From: Pisaster brevispinus
Lineage: Eukaryota; Echinodermata; Asteroidea; Forcipulatida; Asteriidae
NCBI GenBank assembly: GCA_023634235.1
Contig: JAMKCF010000008.1
Location: forward strand, 935,001-999,000
DNA length: 64,000 nt
Reading direction: 5' to 3'
Under the pieces are notes generated by a model. It saw nothing but the letters and a program-made list of their open reading frames with translations, made no database searches and was not told the origin of the DNA. A program made the translations under genes and the position numbers. Of this stretch, positions 55,301-64,000 are shown piece by piece. The first letter of the stretch is position 1, and every line of letters begins with the position of its first letter.

Positions 55301-56164
55301 TCCTCTGTTTTTGAATGTCTGATATAATTGTACTTATTTTATTGGCAAAACTACTTGACATTACTGGAAAAGGTTGCAATTCACTTAATCAACCTGTGTC
55401 TATGACAGTCAGAAGTTTTGATGTGTTTTATTTTTCTAGTTGTCTTATGTTGGTGTGGATTTTGAACGGTGGAAGGAGGACTCGGATTCAGGAGATGAGT
55501 TTGAAGCTTGTTATGGAATCAAGAAGAAGAGTTCACATTGTAAGTATTTCATATTATACCTCACAGATCCTTGTCATTTGATTGGTGGAACGCAGTGTCG
55601 CAGAATGTAATCATTTGGTGAAAGCTGCCTCGTGAAATGAAATAGTCCAGGTTTTATCTTGTGATTATATTCTGTGACAATGCACTCATAAGCATTCAGT
55701 TTTTATATAATATATCTGAAAAGGATTACTGATTTCATTCAGATTTTCAATTGTTTTCTTTGACCTAAATCCCACATTTTCACATTTTTCAAACACTGAT
55801 AATACTGACGAGCCCCTTACATTTAAAACTTTTACTTCAGAAAATGTAAACTGCAACTTATAATGTAGTTTTTACTGTCAATTCTAAACTATGCATTCTT
55901 TTGAGATCGATTAAATTCTTTATTTATATTTTAACACTTAGTTACTTTACTCCTCCATCTGTTTACTTTGCAGCCATAAAGTCAAAGATAAAGAAAACCC
56001 CCAGCAATAAAATCCCAATAGCTTCAGTTCCAGAGCTGGATACATCAGAAAGTTCTGAGTCAGAGTTTGAACTGCTGGATAGCTCTGAGGAAGGAGTTGA
56101 GTTTGATTACGCAAGTGATGAGAACTATGACCCTCGTAGTTACATTCAATCATCATCACAGTAA
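31360..56164 (+). CDS. TDRD12: TDRD12-like Tudor/DEAD-helicase protein with ARM repeats and CS domain
   Basis: TDRD12 family proteins act in germline granules in piRNA biogenesis. 46 exons join without a frame break into 2,030 aa; the joined N-terminus is MAPIDVTILKVNDPSHFW. Order: Tudor 1 (aa ~1-165, LLDYG); Ser/Thr/Gln-rich linker with SARNQSP repeats (219-490); helicase (490-942; Q560, APRTGKS 578-584, DDAD 691-694); CCCH finger C954-C963-C969-H973; Tudor 2 (999-1206); extended Tudor 3 (1233-1486, FFLDYGDQEEV); armadillo repeats (1506-1735); Gly/acidic linker; CS domain (1842-1967); acidic tail. Exon landmarks: 31360-31389, 31933-32088, 35267-35975, 37165-37353, 39339-39536, 42174-42452, 47944-48069, 49020-49146, 51600-51728, 53623-53799, 53931-54251, 55974-56164. 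Mammalian TDRD12 is ~1,200 aa and, as I recall, has two Tudor domains and no ARM block. A split into two adjacent genes is possible but every phase matches. Confidence 0.9.
34863..35022. mobile_element. Decayed copy of the GCCCAAT...TTAAG MITE (TDRD12 intron)
   Basis: Carries ATTTCATAAAACTGTTAAG at one end and TTTATGGAATTGAGCC at the other, with GGTTACCAGC and TTTGTGACTGGCTCC inside. It is the 26898-27085 family in reverse sense, more diverged. Confidence 0.65.
39005..39150 (-). mobile_element. tRNA-derived SINE (TDRD12 intron)
   Basis: Read on the minus strand it has a tRNA-like head with A box TAGCTCAGTTGGTAGAGCG and B box GGTTCAAGTACC at tRNA spacing, then a shared body containing CAGTCAATTTGTCTTTGTTC and CAGTTTCCCTTGTGGTTTA. 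It lacks an acceptor-stem match at the 3' side, so it is a SINE, not a tRNA gene. Relatives are at 51860-51960, 52005-52165 and 56385-56700. Confidence 0.78.
41165..41570 (+). mobile_element. 3' fragment of a CR1/L2-type non-LTR retrotransposon
   Basis: One plus-strand frame reads LHWLPIPKRIEYKV, then FKALHDLAPTY, one stop codon, then YGDRAFSHIAPVLWNKLP and IKKRLFT. This is the characteristic C-terminal end of CR1/L2/Rex-type reverse transcriptase ORFs. It is followed by a short tail and an ATT-repeat near 41555-41565, typical of such 3' ends. The rest is missing (5' truncation) and the frame is broken, so it is dead. It lies in a TDRD12 intron in the same orientation. Confidence 0.82.
42590..42760. 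repeat. Dispersed repeat with TTTGGTGTGGAGTGACATAG core
   Basis: The core TTTGGTGTGGAGTGACATAG and an upstream AAAGATTCAGAAGGAC recur, with changes, at 62185-62250. The core alone also appears at 4664-4682 and, inverted, at 51213-51239. Short, non-coding, family unknown. Confidence 0.55.
42895..43120. repeat. AAT-microsatellite-tailed dispersed repeat
   Basis: Starts with (AAT)n followed by CATTTATATGGCAC. Similar (AAT)n plus CATTTATATGGCGC or CACTTATAAAGCGC starts occur at 45665-45740 and 49379-49440. These look like reverse-oriented 3' ends of retroposons whose tail reads GCGCTATATAAA, as at 44295. Confidence 0.55.
43945..44320 (+). mobile_element. tRNA-Leu/Ser-like SINE (TDRD12 intron)
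   Basis: The head reads GAGGCCGAGTGGTCAAGC (class II tRNA A box) and GGTTTGAGTTCT (B box), followed by a body with AGAAGACACTTAACCATT and GGATGGGACATAAAGCC. The 3' end is GTGCTTTGAGATGCTCGTGG then AAAGCGCTATATAAA. The head-body-tail layout is that of a full-length SINE. Confidence 0.75.
46324..46863 (-). CDS. Secreted C-type lectin-domain protein, intronless, nested in TDRD12 intron
   Basis: A single open frame of 179 aa on the strand opposite TDRD12, within its intron 45655-47943. The N-terminus (MAIILHTYIWISLLPFNLAV) is a likely signal peptide. The C-type lectin domain follows: CPSNWVSNGNNCYLF, AEFHCQQL, LWIGYTD (the WIG core), FIWTDGS, a calcium-site-like QPS (where EPN or QPD is usual), HCTVMY, the WND triplet, and ACHKAHKFIC at the end. 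Six or more cysteines fit the long-form fold. Calcium and sugar binding are plausible because WND is kept, but QPS leaves specificity unclear. Echinoderms have many small secreted lectins, several with defence roles. Lack of introns suggests a retrocopy or an intron-poor family member. No further exon is needed. Confidence 0.88.
   Translation of the reverse strand: MAIILHTYIWISLLPFNLAVSSESCTATIKSHQDRHVTCPSNWVSNGNNCYLFIDEVKSHDDAEFHCQQLSTSHGLAHLVSITSEEENKFIRNANPYKEGVFDGLWIGYTDKAQKDVFIWTDGSKKDYENWLSKQPSGGVDVHCTVMYSLSGTWNDDACHKAHKFICKMTLTVSQLYFG
47827..47890. repeat. Imperfect 30-bp-arm hairpin in TDRD12 intron
   Basis: AAAGCTACCAGGTTCTGTACA pairs with TGTAAAGAACCTGGCAGCTTT around a short TTAAAA loop, with a few mismatches. 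It lies ~55 bp upstream of the exon at 47944. It could be a tiny foldback element; the loop is short for a microRNA precursor. Confidence 0.6.
51860..52165. mobile_element. Pair of inverted tRNA-derived SINEs (TDRD12 intron)
   Basis: 51860-51960 is a minus-strand head and body fragment (TTTGAACCTGTGACCTCCGG, CATCAACTGAGCAAT). 52005-52165 is a plus-strand copy (AATCCGGAGGTTGCAGGTTC, then CAGTTTCCCTTGTGGTTTA). Both belong to the 39005-39150 family. Face-to-face copies could fold into a long hairpin in the pre-mRNA. Confidence 0.7.
53086..53243 (+). repeat. 69-bp tandem repeat overlapping a TDRD12 splice donor
   Basis: Starts at 53086 inside an ARM-repeat exon and recurs at 53155 and, partially, at 53224. 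Each full copy contains AGTACT(C/G)AGTAAGTAGTG, so the donor at 53112 is duplicated at 53181. Use of the second donor would place an in-frame TAA directly after the CAG codon. Confidence 0.85.
55558..55692. repeat. Dispersed repeat, related to 20850-21290
   Basis: Compact copy with CAGATCCTTGTC, TTGATTGGTGGAAC, GTGAAATGAAATAGTCC and TTGTGATTATATTCTGTGAC, in the TDRD12 intron before the last exon. Confidence 0.6.
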
Positions 56165-56384
56165 GGTTAATAGGCTGGTTCAAGTAGACTTCTACACGGT
56201 CAACTTGTATAATATTCTTACCAGTCATAGTACAACCGTAGTAACTAACGTGAGGGAATTGAGCATCAAGAATGGAGTCACCGATACAGTAGGGTTGAAG
56301 TTAAAAACCTTATTGTTGCAAACTTTGTTGGAACAAACTGCTGAAGTTTTATGCAGTGTTGAAACTATCTCTTAAAGTTGAGTT

Positions 56385-56700
56385 TATCAAGTTATAAACC
56401 ACAAAGGAAACTGACTGAATAATCTTGATACAACTTTGTGTTGAACAAAGAAAAATTGTGATTCCTCTGCTGCTGCTGCCCAGGTTGTATGGTAAATTTG
56501 GGTGTGACCCCTGGCTATATGGCAGTTACAGGTTGATTGGCTTCTGATCGGCACACCAAACAAAGATATTGAAAAATTAGGGAGACCACCAACATTAGTG
56601 CTAGATAGCTGAGTTGAAAGAGCGCCAGAATGTTAATCTGGAGGTTGCATGTTCATGTCCTGCTCTTGTCAATTTCTTTGTTTAATTCAAATCTGTATAA
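56385..56700. mobile_element. SINE fragments after TDRD12
   Basis: 56385-56460 holds the reverse-oriented body (ATAAACCACAAAGGAAACTG, TTGAACAAAGAAAAATTG). 56590-56700 holds a plus-strand head (TAGCTGAGTTGAAAGAGCGC, ATCTGGAGGTTGCATGTTC). Same family as 39005-39150, more decayed. Confidence 0.6.
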
Positions 56701-57948
56701 TGTTTAGTTTGTTCGAACTTCTGATGCCTTGTTCTTGGTCATTTTATGGGTTCTTTTAACACATTTTAGTGACATGAAGAGAGTGTCCTTTGAAAATGTG
56801 CCTCTTGTTTTCTCTCCTTGAAAGTTTAAAGTAAGTTTTTATTTACGCAGTTCATTGAAAGTATATTCTATTTGAACTTAAATTCTGTCACTAATTGAAC
56901 ATATTTTGACTTGACTAGAACTATTCCAGGATACACTTTGGTTGATCTGTTGATGCAATTTAAAAATTATTTCTAGGAATTTTGAACTTTTTTGTGTTGC
57001 ACAGAACATCTATCACATACAAATACTAATCCTAGATTGTTTTGTTGTCATAGTAACTCTGGACTCTTTGGTTCTGATTGAAGTCCTTCTTGCAGCCTGA
57101 TCAAACTACTGCAGGTAGTTCATAACATTGATAACTTCACTTCTTCCGATAGTAAGGATGGTTAACTTGTTAAAGCTTTGACGTTGTGCCAGTCGTTTGT
57201 TGCAAGGCAGTCTTGGGACCTCTTCTAAACTGGGTTGGGGAAGACCATAATGCTCATCAGTATTGTGAACCGTGAGACAGGGAGCCATTCAATATGTAAT
57301 GTACACCCTGAGATGAAAAAGCAGAAGATTCTTATGAAGTTTGAAACCAGTGTTGTAACCAGAAGGGGGCAGGGTAGACCCTCCCCCCTCCTTCCCCCCA
57401 CTCAGAACCCGTGCCTCTTTCCTCTTGGCCTCTTGCTTCCAAAAGGAAATCCCAAAAACTGCACAAATGAATGGCTCTGTTGAGCACAATCTTTTGACAG
57501 CGCAAATTTTGTTTCATTGCAATATTTTAATATCTGCACATGATAGCTCAGGTGCAAACTTTGAACACCGCACAATCTTTGTCATTCGTATATATACTTT
57601 TTGAGGCTTTGCATGGTGAGGTATCAATGTATATTCGGTTTGCGGTAACACCATGTGTATATCTACTAGCTGTGTAGATTTGTTCTTAGAGAACTAGGTC
57701 TTGCTTTTTATTCTACTGCTGCGGAGTAGATTTTGGAAATTGGGAGACTACTTCGGGAGACTACTTAGTTCTGAAAAGAACTGTCCAGCTTATTAGCTAC
57801 TACCTGGGCGGAGGGTCGGAAATCGGCCGGGACTACTACTTTAGCTTAATAGTGGATCGGATCGAGGGGACTTCTCGTTATTAACTTCACTGCCGCGGAG
57901 TGAGTTCTTTATTGGTCAACGTTTCGACTAGCTCTCTTTAGCGTGGGA

Positions 57949-59060
57949 CAAAGGATGCTGGGATACAATTCAAGATGGCACTGGCAGATTTCTTTGTTGG
58001 AGTTGGTAGTTCAATGCTGGTTTGGTTGATGTTTGGAACATCTACCTTGTAACAATGACATCTTTTTTGTCATATTTCTTCAGGCATCAAATGAGCAAGA
58101 ACATCAAGAATCTTGTTACCCAAAAGGGGAAGTTCGAAGTAGAATTCTGCTGGATCTTAACTTCTTTCTGAAGCAAAACTTTTGTTTCAAAGCTTGGGAA
58201 GACTTTTATAAAAACAGGGTTGCTCATGAACTGTAAGTTCAGAATTTCTTATGACAAAGCATGGGACTAAGGATGCTGGGATACAATTCAAGATGGCGCT
58301 GGCAGATTCCCTTGTTTGAATTGGTAGTTCAATGTTGGTTTGGTTGACGTTTGGAACATCCACCTTGTAACAATGACATCTTTTCTGCCATCTTTCTTGA
58401 GGCATCAAATGAGCAAGAATAGCAAGAATCTTGTTACCCAATACTGCCTTGATTAGTGTTGACTCGTGGTGACAGTTGATTGAGTGTGGTATCTTGTCCT
58501 CATTGTTTACAGGCAACTTCCTTTCTTAAACCTTTAACATAAGGGTCCATGTAGACTTTGTCATTCAACCATAATTCTCACAACTTACTGTGAAATAATG
58601 ATTTATAAATAGAATCTACTTGCAGATGTTAAAAGGGCAAGTTTGAAGTAGAATTCTGCTGGATCTTAACTTCTTTCTGAAGCAATACTTTTGTTCCAAA
58701 GCTTGGGAAGACTTTTGTAAAAACAGGGTTGCTCATGAACTGTAAGTTCAGAATTTCTTATGACTAAGCATGGGACAAAGGATGCTGGGATACAATTCAA
58801 GATGGCGCTGGCAGATTCCCTTGTTTGAATTGGTAGTTCAATGTTGGTTTGGTTGACGTTTGGACCATCCACCTTGTAACAATGACATCTTTTCTGTCAT
58901 ATTTCTTTAGGCATCAAATGAGCAAGAATAGCAAAAATCTTGTTACCCAATACTGCCTTGATTAGTGTTGACTCGTGGTGACAGTTGATTGAGTGTGGTA
59001 TCTTGTCCTCATTGTTTACAGGCAACTTCCTTTCTTAAACCTTTAACATAATGGTCCATG
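57949..59060. repeat. Triplicated ~170-300-bp unit with exon-like spacer
   Basis: The string ATGCTGGGATACAATTCAAG followed by ATGGC(A/G)CTGGCAGATT and CTTGTAACAATGACATCTTTT recurs from about 57949, 58258 and 58768. A second module, GAAGTAGAATTCTGCTGGAT to GGTTGCTCATGAACTGTAAG, lies after copies 1 and 2 and resembles 30395-30500. In the first instance it is bounded by a good acceptor (TTTCTTCAG before 58084) and donor (GTAAGT at 58233) and is open. The later units carry stops. I recognise no protein. Confidence 0.75.
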
Positions 59061-61835
59061 TAGACTGGTCCCCCGTACTTATCAACACTGAATGAAACAT
59101 AGTTTCATTGGAATTGAATGCATACTGCAAATCACATAGCATGCAGATACTCTTATTCTATGAATACGCTATGCACTAACATACCTGAACATGTGTCATT
59201 TTGGAGACAGCTGGTATTCATGTTAAACCATCAAATACCCATTGCAGACACCAATCAAAAGGTCAAAGGTGATGTTTTGAAGGCAAGATGTGGTGTTCAT
59301 GTATAAACATGGACAATGACAGTAATCAGTCCTATTCTCTTTTTAAACCAAGGGACCACTATGGTCTGGTCACCAGACCATTATTCCTCCCAGTCTCAAT
59401 TTGGTTATATTGGTTTGAATGCCAGAAATGTAAGATGGCTGCTCCAAGCTTGATAGCAGTAAAGTAAAACAACTACGAATTCTCAACTAGTAGAATGTCG
59501 TACAAAGCCAATATTTAGGGAATGACAACATTAGAATCAAAGATAAAAAGCATCCAGCACAAAGCCAATAGCCAGCCAAACATTATTTAAACAAATACTT
59601 TGTTAACCTTTTTTCACCTCTTGCAAAAAGAAAGTGCAATCAAAAGTTATGGAAGACATTGAGTTTTCTTGGCTTTGTAAGTACATGTTAATCAGTTGAT
59701 TAAGTTTATTTATAAGAGACAGTTTTTCAAAAGTGTCATTTGCTCAGTAGGTGCTAGTTGAAGTTAAATTGTTTTTAAGAATTTGTCTAATTTGTCTTGA
59801 TAAGAGCATCAAGAACAATAATGTTGGAATAACTATCATTAGATGTGGTGTCTCATTCTAAAATCCTTTAGTTTCTGTAAGTTAATATGTATGTAGGACA
59901 TACATGTATCTGTACCCAAGGGAAGATGTTTTCATTCCTTCATTAATGGTTTATTCTTTTAAAAACTAATTTTAGGAAGAGACTATTAATTTCTATTCTA
60001 TAGTTTTTTTAAGAAACACACAATCCAACCCACCTGTGAAAATATTATGTTCACATTTTTGTGAAAGAAAAGGAAACAGTTTTGTGTTTTTGTTGTAATT
60101 TTATTGTGGCATTCACCTTGGTCAGTTTTAGAGGCAATCAATTTCCACAATTTTCTCAACAAAGTTTTGGTACAGGAGTGGTACTGGAATTACTAAAAGT
60201 TTGTTATGCCCCGCAGTTGGCAAAGCAACTGAAGGGGCATCTGTTTCCGACATAGCCTTTCCATGCATTTGTGCACCCTTACACATGCCAACTTATGGGG
60301 TACTTTACACAAGGTTTTCTTTGTTCTTGTGGTACCCCACAGAGGTTTTCTTCAGAGAAGGGAATAATAAAACAACAATGGAAGTACATAGTAGGCAGTA
60401 GCTGCCATATGTAAGGGTTTGTGTGTGCAATAATTGACCACAACTCAAGTAGAACTTGGCACATCAACTAAAAATTTGGTGTGTGGATTGGTCTTGGGAT
60501 CCCCCAAAAGCCTATTATTTCTGGACCTCCTAGGTGAAATGTCGAGAAATGGACTGGCTGCAGGGCATTTATGTCTACCAAACACAACTTTTTTTGTTTA
60601 TTTTGTTTTCCCAATATTTTGTGTTACCAATACAAGTATCGTCTTTTAGGTTATGATGTTATACGTGATCGAAAACATTGCCAATACAGAATATTGAAGT
60701 ACAATAGATTAGACTCTATAAAAAGCGTGTTCAATTTCTTTTCAAATTTCAATTGAACCACTGCTGGATGTGCCAACATTATCATCTGTTTGATTAAGAG
60801 ACACCATTCACTTCAGTAAAGCAAACAATTGGGACTTGTATGTAGGTTAGGAATGGACAGTCAGATACATGTAGTAACTGCTTTATTACATAAATTGACA
60901 AATACACGTTAAATGACTTTCATAAAAAGTAATTTGAACATTAATATTTCACATTAAATGTTTTACATTGTCACTGTGTCGACACATCTCAGTTTGGTAC
61001 AGACATCAAGGATTTCGTTATTCGGGGCAACTTTAAGATACAAGGTTAGGTTTAGAGAACATTCATATAACTTTTCCAGAAACAGCTTGTCAAAGTTTCA
61101 AGTAAAACTTAACCATGATGGGAACAGATATTAAATGTAACTTGACAAGGAATAGGTTTACTGTGACACCAAATGAATAATTTCTTTTAAATATGGGTGG
61201 TTCTGGAAAGAACCCAAATTCAATGATACTCAAAGATAAACTTGCAGTAACTCTAGGTGGTACGAGACCTCTTTTGAGTGGTGGTGGTGACCGAGTACAT
61301 GATGTTTGAAACAGTGTGCTCTGGTCGTCTAGTGGAGAAAGTTTCATAGTATTTGTTATGAATAATTACTTGTTCTTTGAGTTTGTGAAGTAAAACAAAA
61401 ACTTTGGTTTTTTTTACTTTCTTTAATATACATTATTCATACATTATTTAACATGGAATAATTTCTTACAAGACACCAAATGCGCTGTTAAACAATAATG
61501 CTATATTTTTGTACATCAGGTTGTTTACCTAATTATTTCATCAATAGCTTTAAAAATTGCAAACATCGATTTGCTTATCTTGATTCTTAACCTCGATTAA
61601 TGTTCTATTTTTGAAACATCTCATTGAAACATTAGTTTCTTTTTCTCTCATCATGAAATCTATTTACTCTGGTATTTGATACAAGGTCCAGGTGACATCA
61701 TTTTGTAGCAACATTCTTTCAGTCGTTATTTCTGTTAAGATGCTTACTATGGATGTAAGTGAAATAGATTGTTGATAAATTTACTGTGGCATGAATTTTA
61801 ACATGCGACTACATTATGTATTTGTTGTTAACATT

Positions 61836-61841
61836 TTTATT
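61836..61841 (-). terminator. Candidate polyadenylation signal of RABGGTA
   Basis: AATAAA on the minus strand about 120 bases beyond the RABGGTA stop codon, the nearest such hexamer I found. Confidence 0.45.
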
Positions 61842-61959
61842 CTATACTTCTTTGGAAGTAATGTTTTTGTATTAAAAATAAGCTGAGTTAACTCTGGATA
61901 TTTTGGGTCTTGCCTGCAATCATTTAAGAGAAGATGAAGCTGTTTGTATAAGTAACATT

Positions 61960-63989
61960 TCAAATTGTTTCTCCATTCAGTGAGACGAGCTTTGGAAGAA
62001 TTTCTTTCACTCTGGCTTTGAATTCTGGAATGTCACAAATCGGGTTGGAACTCAGGTCTAAACTCTGTAGTCTCACACAGGACTGCAGTGCATGGAGATT
62101 CTGTACTGTCTTGATAGCTGGTACAACAAGTTAATGGAAATAATCAAAGTTGTCATTAAGCCTTACAATCCCAAGTTCTAAAGTGAAAGATTCAGAAGGA
62201 CGCTCCAGTCTTATCCAAGTACAAAATTGGTGTGGAGCGAAATGGGAGAAATGGATATGGGAAGATTGTGATCACATGCTAGCAAAACTGTCTAATTTGT
62301 AAGGGTTGGTTTATACAATGATAAAAACCACATAATGCCCAACAACAAACGTGGGGAAAGAATTGCTTGAACACTGCCCCATCTCAATCACCCCCTTTGT
62401 GCCATCCAACTGCAGTGGAACCATACACAGAATCACCAATATGAGATCAGTTTTGCATCAGTCCTGTGGAAAAATTCCACATACTACTCGATGGGATTCG
62501 AACCCACCCCAGCATTCCAGAGCAGATGTGTAAACTGTGCTTGAATCCTTCAATGTGTGCCGCAAACAAATTAATAGATGTAATAATTGCATCAGGGAGA
62601 AAGTATGTCATTTGGTTTTACCATGGAATATGAGGCATATTTTTTGCAGCTATAATCAGTAACTGTTTCGGTTATTGGCCAGTGATTAACCCATAGGCAA
62701 ACCAACAGAAATGGTTACTGCTTATGATCATGAAAACACACCCCTGTTTGAGATTATCAATAAAAGGATACAATTGTTCTTCACTGATAATGTTTCCAAG
62801 TCAGGCAAATGTTGAAGGTCAGTTAGATCCTCCAGGGTGTTGTTGTCAGCCAATAAAATGCGAGTACACTGCAATGCATGGCATCCTTTGAGAGATGAAA
62901 GCTGATTGGATGATAAGTTGACCTGGGTCATTAGCACCATAAGCTCTGTGTGGCATAAGCTGGTAATTTGCTGTAGGAAAATGAAATTAAAAGTTTTGTT
63001 ATTTTAAATGAAACTACAATTTAAAAAATTTGATCCCAAGAACCACGAGTTCTGAAATGTTTATTTATATGCTTTATTTAAATATTTAATTTTGTGTCAA
63101 ATGCTAAATTTCATAAAACAAATACTGCAAGAGATTTCCTGACACAATTCAAGATGTAGCCCCTTAAAATGCAGAGTTTACAAATTGTTTGAAAGTGATG
63201 GGTAAATATAAAAAATAAAGCACGTAAACAGAAGTTCTTAATCTTTAAAAGACACACCTTATTTGATAAATCCAGTTCTCTGCTACCAGTAGATTTCTGT
63301 TGCATGTTTCTAGTGATTTCATTCTCAATGACAAACTTGCTTCTGAGGTCGTTGAAGTAACCCGCCCTACAGGGGTCAGTCTTGAGTAGTGTCTGGAAGT
63401 AGCGTAGAGTCTCCTCTTCATATCTCAGAGGATCTACTGCCCTCATGAGGAGGATGATGGTCAGGACACACCCTATAACGATGATGTAGGGGGGTAAGAT
63501 AATGATGTATTGTTAGTACAATGTGTCAAGTCATAGCATCTTAGAGTGGCTGATGCTTTACTCGATGAACAAAGTTACCTTAATACAAAGTGGTATTAAT
63601 CAATTAGACCAATTTACTTCAGCGAAATATCACCATACATTTATTATCGGGCTCCAATTCCTGTAGTTGTTGGCATGACTCTAGTTCCTGAGTCAGGACT
63701 CCAGACTTCTCAACACTCAGCTGTGCAGAGAAGAGGCCCATAGCATCTAATGTGTCCCTACTCCAAGACTCATTCTCATCTATAAATTAACATCAAAGTA
63801 ATGATATTAGGAACTGACTTAAATTATTGCACATCGATACACAACATTAAATAAAGCAACATTCTCTACTCTTGTCAGATTCTTACCTGCAGGAATACTG
63901 CATTGTCTAGCAACACTGGTGTCTTTCACTGATATACCCACATCATGTGAGGCTGCCATGGTCAACACTTCAGCATTCACTTCATGTAT
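61960..63989 (-). CDS. RABGGTA: Rab geranylgeranyltransferase subunit alpha, C-terminal part
   Basis: RABGGTA is the alpha subunit of Rab geranylgeranyltransferase, which with the beta subunit and REP adds geranylgeranyl groups to C-terminal cysteines of Rab GTPases. Five terminal exons in transcript order: 63989-63887, 63779-63639, 63472-63258, 62970-62772, 62117-61960; phases agree and the last ends in a stop, giving 271 aa in window. Visible landmarks are the SVEKSGVL, CQQLQELEPDNKWCVLTIILLMRAVDP and YFQTLLKTDP stretch (last alpha-repeat region), DLRSKFVIENE, then leucine-rich repeats (VNLSSNQLSSLKG, LADNNTLEDLTDL, LDLSSNPICDIPEF) as in mammalian subunits. The catalytic-face N-terminal half lies past position 64000. 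A donor after 62772 (GTATCC) is weak. The gene converges with TDRD12. Confidence 0.93.
62350..62560 (-). mobile_element. Truncated tRNA-Leu-like SINE (RABGGTA intron)
   Basis: On the minus strand it reads GGATTCAAGCACAGTTTACA, then CATCTGCTCTGGAATG and a near-perfect B box GGGTTCGAATCCCATCG. It has the long variable arm layout of class II tRNA-derived SINEs. The A-box end is missing, so it is a 5'-truncated retroposon rather than a tRNA gene. Confidence 0.65.
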
Positions 63990-64000
63990 CTAAACAAGTT

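Larger units (their letters stand above)
56165..61959. other. Convergent intergenic region TDRD12 / RABGGTA
   Basis: Starts with the TDRD12 3' UTR; I saw no clear AATAAA close to its stop. SINE fragments lie at 56385-56700, a C/G-homopolymer-rich repeat at 57345-57490 (relative at 50560-50700), and a triplicated unit at 57949-59060. 59.1-61.8 kb shows only unrecognised AT-rich DNA; open frames there, including the minus one at 61090-61347, match nothing I know. Confidence 0.55.

Noticed and set aside
61090..61347. 85-aa minus-strand frame between TDRD12 and RABGGTA
   Set aside because: No family resemblance, no splice link to RABGGTA, which already ends with a stop at 61960.

Overview
This 64 kb window is animal nuclear DNA that begins at or next to a chromosome end. 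Every protein gene except one lectin is split by GT-AG introns. The first 3.1 kb is degenerate vertebrate-type telomeric repeat (CCCTAA/TTAGGG), and the remainder is AT-rich. Gene content (TMEM231, TIMM21, SLC66A2, TMEM64, a TDRD12-type piRNA factor, RABGGTA), TTAGGG telomeres, a CR1/L2-like LINE, tRNA-derived SINEs and many short inverted-repeat elements suggest an invertebrate deuterostome. An echinoderm is my best guess; that is inference, not proof.

Layout: 1-3086, two tandem copies of a ~1.86 kb subtelomeric unit. Each copy has a CCCTAA array, an inverted TTAGGG array and a copy of the TMEM231 promoter. The first copy also carries a truncated piece of TMEM231 exon 1. 3703-9055 (+), TMEM231 (7 coding exons, 313 aa). 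10758-12464 (-), TIMM21 (5 exons). 14415-18978 (+), SLC66A2/PQLC1 (4 exons, 264 aa). 19-26.4 kb is intergenic and rich in MITE-like and tandem repeats. 26434-28074 (-), TMEM64 (3 coding exons plus a probable 5' UTR exon near 29.1 kb). 31360-56164 (+), a TDRD12-like gene that I could join through 46 coding exons in one continuous frame (2,030 aa). An intronless C-type lectin lies on the opposite strand inside one of its introns (46324-46863). 56.2-61.9 kb is repeat-rich intergenic DNA. 61960-63989 (-), the last five exons of RABGGTA; the rest lies beyond the window.

The genes alternate in orientation, giving two head-to-head pairs (TIMM21/SLC66A2 and TMEM64/TDRD12) and convergent pairs between them. 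They are not one pathway: cilium transition zone, mitochondrial import, endosomal/Golgi membrane transport, piRNA biogenesis, extracellular lectin and Rab prenylation. The most unusual items are: the telomeric tandem duplication that captured a gene start; a TDRD12 homologue carrying a third Tudor domain and an armadillo-repeat block; a perfect 71-bp palindrome with 9-bp flanking direct repeats placed exactly at a splice donor of TMEM64; and a 314-bp palindrome containing a histone-type 3' stem-loop. Exon boundaries were read by eye from splice consensus, reading-frame continuity and remembered family similarity; no search was run.
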